Shown here piece after piece: positions 7,062-12,049 of a stretch of DNA of 12,049 nucleotides. The position numbers were made by a program, and so were the translations under genes. The notes under the pieces were generated by a model, which made no database searches, had not been told where the DNA came from, and saw only the letters and a list, made by a program, of their open reading frames with translations. Location: the NCBI GenBank assembly GCA_937899365.1, contig CALBPH010000699.1, positions 1 through 12,049 of the forward strand, read 5' to 3'. Numbering within the stretch: the first letter of the stretch is position 1; the number at the start of each line of letters is the position of its first letter. This stretch comes from an uncultured Leptolyngbya sp. Lineage in GTDB: Bacteria; Cyanobacteriota; Cyanobacteriia; Phormidesmidales; Phormidesmidaceae.

Positions 7062-7096
7062 CGACTGTGCCAGACGATGGATCAATGCCACAGTCG
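7062..7096. repeat. Short inverted repeat CGACTGTG/CACAGTCG
   Basis: An 8-bp perfect stem (7062-7069 with 7089-7096) enclosing a 19-nt loop, about 130 bases upstream of the phosphoribosyltransferase start. This could be an operator. Between it and the gene the AT-rich TTATATTATT (around 7186-7195) is a possible -10 region, but no good -35 accompanies it. Nothing else was seen in the 6930-7224 gap. Confidence 0.3.
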
Positions 7097-7224
7097 TTGC
7101 TGATTAGAGACATGTTTTGTTGAGAATTTGGTCGACTATCAATGTTCCAACACCAGATTTATAGCGGCAAGCAGCAACGTCAACGTTATATTATTGCCCT
7201 ATTTGTGTCATCCCTCACCTGCCC

Positions 7225-7761
7225 ATGTCCACCTCTTCTGATTTAGCCACGACACCGACCGATCTATATGTTTCTTGGTCAGACTACTATCAAGCCATTG
7301 AAAATTTGGCCGTTGCCGTTCATGCGTCAGGATGGCAATTTAATCAGATTGTCTGTCTGGCGAAAGGAGGTCTACGGATTGGAGATATTCTCTGCCGTAT
7401 TTATGATCAGCCTCTGGCTATTCTCTCAACGTCATCCTATGGCGGAGAAGGTAACCGCACCCGCGGGGCAATTACCTTCTCTAGGGATCTCAGTATGACA
7501 ACTACAAACCTTGGCACCCATGTCCTTTTGGTCGATGACTTGGTGGATTCAGGTCAAAGTTTGCAGCGCAGTATCCGTTGGTTAGAACAACGATATGGCT
7601 TCTATATTGATGAAATTAAGACAGCCGTACTTTGGTACAAAGCCTGTTCAGTTATTAAGCCCGATTATCATGTCAGCTATTTGGAAAACAACCCGTGGAT
7701 TCATCAACCATTTGAAAAATATGAAGACATGACCATCGAAACGCTCGCACAAGATAAGTAA
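7225..7761 (+). CDS. Purine-type phosphoribosyltransferase (type I PRTase fold)
   Basis: 178 residues. The PRPP-binding loop is unmistakable: HVLLVDDLVDSGQSL (99-113), with the adjacent acidic pair Asp104-Asp105. The pyrophosphate-loop segment CLAKGGLRIGDIL (44-56) and the flexible-loop region STSSYGGEG (68-76) are in the expected order. The opening YVSWSDYYQAIENLA matches bacterial xanthine/guanine-type PRTases, in which the enzyme transfers phosphoribose from PRPP to a purine base for salvage. The substrate pocket at the C-terminus (DYHVSYLENNPWIHQPFE) includes the WI(x)PFE-like ending common to that group. Which base is used cannot be decided. The ATG at 7225 has no visible Shine-Dalgarno. 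It appears to be a single-gene unit, although the WD40 gene follows on the same strand after about 300 bases. Confidence 0.85.
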   Translation: MSTSSDLATTPTDLYVSWSDYYQAIENLAVAVHASGWQFNQIVCLAKGGLRIGDILCRIYDQPLAILSTSSYGGEGNRTRGAITFSRDLSMTTTNLGTHVLLVDDLVDSGQSLQRSIRWLEQRYGFYIDEIKTAVLWYKACSVIKPDYHVSYLENNPWIHQPFEKYEDMTIETLAQDK

Positions 7762-7841
7762 AGCTTGGCTTGGAGATTAAAACGGCACAAACTATAACTG
7801 GTTCTTTCTTAGGATGACTATTGTTCAAATGTGCTGACTAT

Positions 7842-8000
7842 ATGGGGTTTAACATTGGTTCAGCATTGAGAGATATAAACTTAGGCGATTATGCGGTTGC
7901 TGATTTAAAGGACTGTACAGATCTGTTAGAAATATACAGTCAATATCTTGCAGATAAAGCCATCTTGAGCATCAACAACATCGCAACTATCTACTCTTAA
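7842..8000 (+). pseudogene. Small ORF, possible TPR-protein remnant
   Basis: ATG at 7842 opens a 52-residue frame ending TAA at 8000, in the 302-base gap between the phosphoribosyltransferase and WD40 genes. Its sequence, for example NIGSALRDINLGDYAVADL followed by ILSINNIATIYS, resembles degenerate tetratricopeptide helices (the usual pattern is G-x-A-x2-x-L-GDY-x-A and N-x-A-x2-Y). It has no Shine-Dalgarno and is too short for a full repeat array. I read it as a gene remnant or a hypothetical peptide; the TPR resemblance is only by eye. The rest of the gap (7762-7841, 8001-8063) holds nothing recognisable. Confidence 0.25.
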
Positions 8001-8063
8001 ATTTTTATGTTGTGTCAACGGGAATAGGCCAGTCTCGTTGTTCTGGAGTGAAATAAAAGAATA

Positions 8064-9125
8064 ATGGTCCAAAAGAACCAAACTATTGTCCCTTCTATTA
8101 TTGTTTTGGTTGCGCTTGGAATTATTGGCGCAGCGTTTGGACTGATTTGGAATAGTCTAAATCAAAAAACTAGCCTAGCCCAGGTGCCAGCCAGCCCTGA
8201 ACCGCCGCCAGTCATAACGCCAACGCAGCGTTCCCTGGCACAGCACACCGCTACCGTACTCAGTGTGGACATACAGCCAGATTCTGTCCTCTTGGCCAGT
8301 GGCAGCTATGACCAAACGGTTAAACTCTGGGAACTTGAGACCGGCAAGGTGCAGCGTACGCTCAATCACGCGGGGCGAGTAAATGCTGTGGTGTTTACGC
8401 CTAACGGACGGTATTTGATTACCGGGGGTGGGGACGGCGATATTATTATTTGGAATCCTGAAACGGGTGAAGAAAAGCATCGATTTGCCGGTGGTTCTGG
8501 CAGAATTGTGAGCCTGGCAGTGAGTGCTGACGGCACCCTATTAGCCAGCGGAGGCAGTAATGGGACTATCCGTCTGTGGAACCTTGAGCAACGGCGTGGA
8601 ACTGCTACGTTGGTGGAGTCTGGAGCACAAATCAATGGATTGGCATTTTCGTCAGTCAACCCCCAACAGCTAGTCAGCGGTGATAAAGATGGCATTGTGA
8701 CCCTATGGGATATTGTCGATCAATCGTTAGTGCGCACCTACAAGTCGGGGACCGATAGGGTGACAGATGTTGCCATCAGCCCCGATGGGCAATATATCGC
8801 TAGCAGTAGTTACGATACCAAGATACAAATTTGGAACTTGGCAACAGCCGCGATTGAACAAACCCTAAGCGGTCATGATTTTGTGGTTGCGAAGGTCGCG
8901 TTTAGTCCCGATGGTGCAACGCTGGCTAGCAGTAGCTTTGACGAAACTGTAAAGGTTTGGGATTGGCAACAATCCGCAGAACGCTGCACCTTACAAGGAC
9001 ACTCTGGATTTGTTTATGGTCTCGCGTTTGATCAGCAGGGAACCGTGTTGGCCAGTGGCGGTTACGATGGCTTGGTGAAAACTTGGCCGTTGAGTGATAA
9101 AAAGACCGGCTGTTCAGCTAGCTGA
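8064..9125 (+). CDS. Membrane-anchored WD40-repeat protein
   Basis: 353 residues. An N-terminal hydrophobic segment (about 11-28, IIVLVALGIIGAAFGLIW) follows a short polar start, so the protein is anchored to or exported across the membrane. After a Pro-rich linker (about 40-55) there are seven WD40 repeats. Their ends are visible as VKLWEL, IIIWNP, IRLWNL, VTLWDI, IQIWNL, VKVWDW and VKTWPL, with typical SPDG and LASG/LASS elements. Seven repeats make exactly one beta-propeller, with no extra catalytic domain. WD40 propellers serve as protein-docking platforms; the partner is unknown. Repeats 5 to 7 are closest to consensus and repeat 4 is the most diverged. A GGAG at 8045-8048 is 15 bases from the ATG, rather far, so translation initiation is weakly supported. 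The gene is followed by the tandem array at 9146. Confidence 0.9.
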   Translation: MVQKNQTIVPSIIVLVALGIIGAAFGLIWNSLNQKTSLAQVPASPEPPPVITPTQRSLAQHTATVLSVDIQPDSVLLASGSYDQTVKLWELETGKVQRTLNHAGRVNAVVFTPNGRYLITGGGDGDIIIWNPETGEEKHRFAGGSGRIVSLAVSADGTLLASGGSNGTIRLWNLEQRRGTATLVESGAQINGLAFSSVNPQQLVSGDKDGIVTLWDIVDQSLVRTYKSGTDRVTDVAISPDGQYIASSSYDTKIQIWNLATAAIEQTLSGHDFVVAKVAFSPDGATLASSSFDETVKVWDWQQSAERCTLQGHSGFVYGLAFDQQGTVLASGGYDGLVKTWPLSDKKTGCSAS

Positions 9126-9145
9126 GTGGCTGAGTTTCTCCCTAT

Positions 9146-9210
9146 AGAACAGTAAGAAAGATAGAACAGTAAGAAAGATAGAACAGTAAGAAAGATAGAA
9201 CAGCAAGAAC
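9146..9210. repeat. 17-bp tandem repeat array (3.8 copies)
   Basis: The unit AGAACAGTAAGAAAGAT occurs three times without change (9146-9162, 9163-9179, 9180-9196), followed by a partial, slightly diverged copy (9197-9210, AGAACAGCAAGAAC). It begins 21 bases after the WD40 stop and runs directly into the hairpin at 9211. It resembles the short tandem repeats common between cyanobacterial genes. Perfect identity of three units suggests recent expansion. Confidence 0.95.
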
Positions 9211-9248
9211 GCCACGGTATCACCTCTCATAAGAGGTGATACCGTGGC
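9211..9248. repeat. 17-bp perfect hairpin with 4-nt loop
   Basis: GCCACGGTATCACCTCT (9211-9227) pairs fully with 9232-9248; the loop is CATA. It lies 86 bases after the WD40 stop and could terminate that transcript or block read-through, but no T run follows on either strand. It abuts the 17-bp tandem array exactly. Confidence 0.8.
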
Positions 9249-9327
9249 CAGATAGGAGTTAACGAAAATGTCGGGAGATGAGACCTTGAGGGGGTTGCAC
9301 AAAAATAAAGATCCAGGGAAAGACGAT

Positions 9328-9363
9328 ATCAGTAGGGGCATTGCATGCAATGCCCCTACTGAT
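9328..9363. repeat. Interspersed palindrome, copy B (36-nt perfect)
   Basis: A perfect 36-nt palindrome centred on GCATGC, with core GTAGGGGCATTGCATG. The inner 28 nt (9332-9359) correspond to copy A at 3033-3060. The two copies differ by two compensatory pairs and one single change. It lies between the WD40 and proX-like genes, which converge here, 60 bases beyond the proX stop. It could act as a bidirectional transcription barrier. No T run adjoins it. The rest of 9249-9423 holds only a doubtful small ORF. Confidence 0.85.
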
Positions 9364-9423
9364 TATGGCGGTGGTCTATTTGGATGCAAACGCCTTATCC
9401 TTGAGAAGAATTTGGCTGATTCT

Positions 9424-10467
9424 TTAAATTTTCCCCACTCGTTTGGCATCGTCTAACCAACTGTCAAACGTGCCTTGATTATTTTGAATCCACTCTTCTG
9501 CATGACGACGAATATCCGCAGGGGTATTTTCTCCATCCCGCATGCGCTGATTTTGCAGGCTAACATCAGTGATGGGAATGCTGACTAGTTCGAACCATCG
9601 GTCAATGTCGGGATGCTCTCTTAAAAAGTTACGATTTGCCAAAATTTGAATTTGATTAATTTCAAAGCCAAGATTTGTGCCATCGACCACAGACTCATTT
9701 TGCTGAGGACTAAGGGGTGGAACATCCAACCAGATAACGTCTTGGTCAGGTATTAAAACACTGCTAACCCATAGGGGGGTCCATGTAAAGTAGAGCACGG
9801 GTTCATCTGCCTCGTAGCGCTGGATAGTTCTTTCTATCGAGGCATTGTACTCATAGCTATCTTGTTCTACAGTGGCACGCAAATTGTAATCATCTAAATG
9901 AGACTCGATGACGCCCCGACATGCCCATCCACGGGGACAGCCGACGAGATTAGCTTTGCCATTACCATTGGTGTCAAATAATTTGGCGATTTCTGGATCG
10001 GCAAGTTGCTTTAGACTGCTGATATTGTTCGATGTGGAGGTGGCTTTATCGATCAAATAGCCTTGCAGAGCGTTCTCAATCAGCGGCTTTAACCGTTTTA
10101 ACTCGGTATGGCCACCGTTCTCTTCAAAGAAATCTCTGTGGATTGGGTTCCAATGAACGGCAGTGTAGTCTAAATAGTTACGGCCCAGAGCTTGGTGAAT
10201 AATATCGTACTCAAGCTCGGACCCACTAATGGGCGTATAGCCTAGTTGTTCTAAGCCGATGTTGATTACTTCAGTTTGAAAAAGTTCTTCTAAACTGGCA
10301 TAGGCAGAGCGAATTACTTTGTCTGAACTGACTAACGATGTACGTTCATTTGAAAAATTGCTACAGCTAGAAAACAGAGCCAACGAGCTGAGTGCCCCTA
10401 GTAATAAGGGCCATCGTTTTACCAAACGAGCTGCGTAACCTGATGGCTTAGGTAGTAATTTTCCCAT
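9424..10467 (-). CDS. proX: Glycine betaine/proline-type substrate-binding lipoprotein (ProX-like)
   Basis: 347 residues. The N-terminus has basic residues, a hydrophobic stretch (WPLLLGALSSLALF) and Cys35 in LFSSC, a slightly atypical lipobox, so a membrane-anchored periplasmic lipoprotein is likely. The mature part follows the ProX fold of osmoprotectant ABC transporters: ALGRNYLDYTAVHWNP in lobe 1, CPRGWACRGVIESHL (about 180-194), then FTWTPLWVSSVL and VIWLDVPP. It ends ITDVSLQNQRMRDGE...DIRRHAEEWI. In E. coli ProX three Trp form the betaine box; Trp at the GW and TWTP positions are present here. It should bind glycine betaine or a similar quaternary compound for uptake under osmotic stress. 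No ATPase (ProV) or permease (ProW) gene is next to it, so it must work with components encoded elsewhere. The start ATG at 10467 has no clear Shine-Dalgarno. Confidence 0.88.
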   Translation of the reverse strand: MGKLLPKPSGYAARLVKRWPLLLGALSSLALFSSCSNFSNERTSLVSSDKVIRSAYASLEELFQTEVINIGLEQLGYTPISGSELEYDIIHQALGRNYLDYTAVHWNPIHRDFFEENGGHTELKRLKPLIENALQGYLIDKATSTSNNISSLKQLADPEIAKLFDTNGNGKANLVGCPRGWACRGVIESHLDDYNLRATVEQDSYEYNASIERTIQRYEADEPVLYFTWTPLWVSSVLIPDQDVIWLDVPPLSPQQNESVVDGTNLGFEINQIQILANRNFLREHPDIDRWFELVSIPITDVSLQNQRMRDGENTPADIRRHAEEWIQNNQGTFDSWLDDAKRVGKI

Positions 10468-10546
10468 AATTAGTCAACATATTTCTTGAACAATAAGGAT
10501 GATTCTGTTGGAGTTGATTTAATAACTCAGTCTTCAGATACTATGT

Positions 10547-10653
10547 CGTTGATCGGCCTGAAACAATCAACGTTAAAGAGTACTTACCTGATCTTTTTAT
10601 TTCAGGAAATATAGCTTGATATCTACGGTTCAGGCCATATGTAATCCCTGAAA
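10547..10653 (-). promoter_or_regulatory. Repeated CCTGAAA/TTTCAGG elements and a dyad upstream of the proX-like gene
   Basis: The upstream region of proX holds a dyad CGTTGAT/ATCAACG (10547-10553/10566-10572) and four copies of a CCTGAA-type element in alternating orientation: CCTGAAA at 10557-10563, TTTCAGG at 10600-10606, TTCAGGCC at 10629-10636 and CCTGAAA at 10647-10653. GGCCTGAA (10555-10562) and TTCAGGCC (10629-10636) are exact inverse copies. The arrangement could be a multi-site operator for osmotic control. Function is inferred from position only. Confidence 0.3.
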
Positions 10654-10673
10654 TTTAAATGGCGACAGCAATG

Positions 10674-10715
10674 CTTACGACAAACTGCTGAATACATTCA
10701 GCAGTTTGTCGTAAG
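10674..10715. repeat. 20-bp perfect hairpin with 2-nt loop
   Basis: CTTACGACAAACTGCTGAAT (10674-10693) pairs fully with 10696-10715, with loop AC. It starts 15 bases after the stop of the truncated grpB on the minus strand, so it could end that transcript, but no T run follows. The geometry (long perfect stem, minimal loop) matches the hairpin at 6967-7016, while the sequence is unrelated. Confidence 0.85.
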
Positions 10716-10730
10716 GGGCAACAATCAGGA

Positions 10731-10994
10731 CTAAATTTTATTGTCAGCCCATGCAAGAGCGGCCGCCCAAATCAGATCGTAGACTGGGTCTTTGATGTCA
10801 TAGTAGGCATCACTATCCTGGGCATGGCGTTTGGCAATTTCTTGTTTGATCAATTCAACAGATTTAGCTGAATTGGGATGTGCTCGAAGATAATTATGAA
10901 ATAGTAATGCGTATTGTTGGTTGGGGTTACCGTCGATCCTGACGTGGATATTGCTACGTTGTTGTTCAGAGGGTTGATAAAACAATTGTTTCAA
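10731..10994 (-). pseudogene. C-terminal half of a GrpB/UPF0157-family protein (truncated)
   Basis: The 87-codon frame matches the C-terminal half of the GrpB (UPF0157) nucleotidyltransferase-fold family: QRSNIHVRIDGNPNQQYALL (13-32), FHNYLRAHP, a helix ELIKQEIAKRHAQD, and the closing AYYDIKDPVYDLI with AAALAWAD. Full-length members are about 170-180 residues. The N-terminal half, which holds the nucleotidyltransferase-type motif (typically GSTAVPGL), is absent. The only start is a TTG at 10994, and an in-frame TAG lies two codons upstream, so the reading frame cannot extend. The DUF362 gene ends only 28 bases upstream, leaving no room for the missing half. I infer a gene broken by deletion; a shortened functional domain is possible but less likely. 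Confidence 0.7.
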
Positions 10995-11022
10995 ACGCTA
11001 TTTTGTACCCTCTGTGGGGTGG

Positions 11023-12049
11023 TCAGCTTAAAAAAGGACGAATTTCATCGGCCATTTGCGCGCTTGCTTGATCGGCGGTGACTAGTTCTACTTGAGCTGC
11101 ATTGACAGCGCCCAATCCTAAATCAGCGGCTCGACGAATCTGGGTTTGGCTCCAGATTGAGCCACCAGCCACCTCGCGGGTGGTGCCTAGCTTTCTTAAT
11201 ATGGCGATGCCAACTGCGTCGATGGCAATCCGGTCTGTGCTAGCTAAAATGACGCCAGCCTGTACTCGCTGTCCCTGTTCGGGACCACCACCGACAAAGG
11301 CATCGACGCCGTCGATCACGATCAGTGAGGGGCGATAGGCTTTATTAACATCCGCAATCATCAGTCGTTGATTGGTGGACCGGTGTAGCTCGCGCATATA
11401 GTCATGATCATCCCCTGGGACGTAGCGGGCCACCATGCCGATGGTGTTTTTGAGGGAAAGGGTGAAGTGACCACCAAAGCGGTGGGTTTTAAGACAGCAG
11501 ACGTTGACGATGGCATCGGCGTTGAGGACGGGGCGGGCGATCGCAAATCCTCGGGACCAGTGAGTGCCTGTTGCCGGAAAATATTGCCAGTCATCCCGAC
11601 CAAGTTCATCAAAGACAAGGGTATTGAACCCGTAGCGCTGAGCCAGGGAAAAGACCTGCATTCTTTCCATGGCTTGACGGGTTTCTGCCATGCCCGAACG
11701 GTCACCCACGGTGATGGTGCTGGCCCCTGCACTTTGGATTGATTGCACCAGGGTCTCTAGTACGGCGGGATCGGTGGCGGCTGGTGCTGGATCGCCCGTG
11801 TTGTAGTTGGGTTTGATAAAAACTCGCTTGCCACTAAAGCTGGGAACCTGTAACAGCTCCATGGCACGACGTACACCACTGGCTCGGTCGGTTGTTTTGA
11901 CGAGAACCACTCGATGGGGGTTAAGGCCCGCAGCTGTCAACGGCGTGGTTAAGGGCTGGTCTAATAAGGGCGCAGATGACTCTGGGGGTTCGAATGATGA
12001 TTGCTGTGCTCCCAACGTCTGCGGTGCCGATGTCTTTAGTGCCGATGGT
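11023..12049 (-). CDS. DUF362-domain protein (N-terminus beyond window)
   Basis: The frame is open from the right edge to the stop at 11023. The DUF362 domain is evident: VVLVKTTDRASGVRRAMELL, then FSGKRVFIKPNYN (metal/nucleotide-type loop of the family), SAGASTITVGDRSGM, ADAIVNVCCLKTHRFGGHFT, LSLKNTIGMVARYVPGDDHD and IDGVDAFVGGGPEQG. It ends in AADLGLGA and DEIRPFLS. The function of DUF362 proteins is not established. Some are fused to ferredoxin domains or act in redox contexts, but no 4Fe-4S Cys cluster is seen here. A TTG at 12015 could start a 330-residue version with a 30-residue Pro/Ser-rich leader, but it has no Shine-Dalgarno and the frame stays open to 12049. The true start may therefore lie outside. 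The truncated grpB lies 28 bases downstream on the same strand. Confidence 0.85.
   Translation of the reverse strand, partial: PSALKTSAPQTLGAQQSSFEPPESSAPLLDQPLTTPLTAAGLNPHRVVLVKTTDRASGVRRAMELLQVPSFSGKRVFIKPNYNTGDPAPAATDPAVLETLVQSIQSAGASTITVGDRSGMAETRQAMERMQVFSLAQRYGFNTLVFDELGRDDWQYFPATGTHWSRGFAIARPVLNADAIVNVCCLKTHRFGGHFTLSLKNTIGMVARYVPGDDHDYMRELHRSTNQRLMIADVNKAYRPSLIVIDGVDAFVGGGPEQGQRVQAGVILASTDRIAIDAVGIAILRKLGTTREVAGGSIWSQTQIRRAADLGLGAVNAAQVELVTADQASAQMADEIRPFLS

Noticed and set aside
9114..9350. A 78-codon minus-strand hydrophobic ORF
   Set aside because: It reads through the 17-bp tandem array and both hairpins. Its repeated Phe/Leu/Tyr pattern comes from the array, not from a real membrane protein.
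9268..9456. A 62-codon plus-strand ORF with AGGAG 9 bases before its ATG
   Set aside because: It is built across palindrome copy B, overlaps the 3' end of the proX-like gene, and its translation resembles no family. The Shine-Dalgarno match is probably chance.
11404..11742. A 112-codon plus-strand ORF and its overlapping shadows
   Set aside because: It is antisense to the DUF362 coding region, which shows clear family motifs.

Overview
The window looks like chromosomal DNA of a filamentous-type cyanobacterium (Leptolyngbya/Nodosilinea-like; the genus is a guess). Evidence: at least four copies of the HIP1 octamer GCGATCGC (2185-2192, 4117-4124, 6696-6703, 11537-11544), a cyanobacterial-style RlpA N-terminus, a membrane-anchored Ser/Thr kinase with the C-terminal domain common in cyanobacterial kinases, and a membrane-tethered WD40 propeller. 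Coding density is ordinary and GC is moderate. No tRNA, rRNA, CRISPR array, integrase or transposase gene was seen.

Layout. 1-462 (minus) is the exported N-terminal part of an RlpA-like protein cut by the window edge. It is divergent from purM (970-2058, plus), with about 500 bases of gene-free DNA between them. A prohibitin/SPFH membrane protein (2152-2985, plus) follows purM and converges on a transmembrane Ser/Thr kinase (3014-4786, minus). A 44-nt imperfect palindrome at the junction both encodes the last residues of the kinase and, with a T run, looks like the terminator of the prohibitin gene. A HEPN-domain protein (5087-5512, plus) converges on a GPH-family sugar/cation symporter (5526-6929, minus). 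A phosphoribosyltransferase (7225-7761, plus), a possible TPR remnant (7842-8000) and a seven-repeat WD40 protein (8064-9125, plus) come next. The right third is all minus strand: a ProX-like glycine betaine-binding lipoprotein without ABC partners (9424-10467), the C-terminal half of a GrpB-family protein (10731-10994), and a DUF362 protein that runs off the right edge (11023-12049).

The genes do not form one pathway. They are mostly single transcription units in alternating orientation: housekeeping (purM), envelope (RlpA, prohibitin), signalling (kinase, WD40), transport and osmoprotection (symporter, ProX). The striking feature is the set of long, near-perfect inverted repeats between them: 3025-3068, 6967-7016, 9211-9248, 9328-9363 and 10674-10715, plus a 17-bp tandem array at 9146-9210. 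Two of the palindromes (3033-3060 and 9332-9359) are diverged copies of one family, and their arms differ by compensatory base-pair changes. I see no convincing new defence or biosynthetic system. The palindromes, the kinase tail remodelled by one of them, the truncated grpB and the orphan HEPN gene are the things most worth following up.
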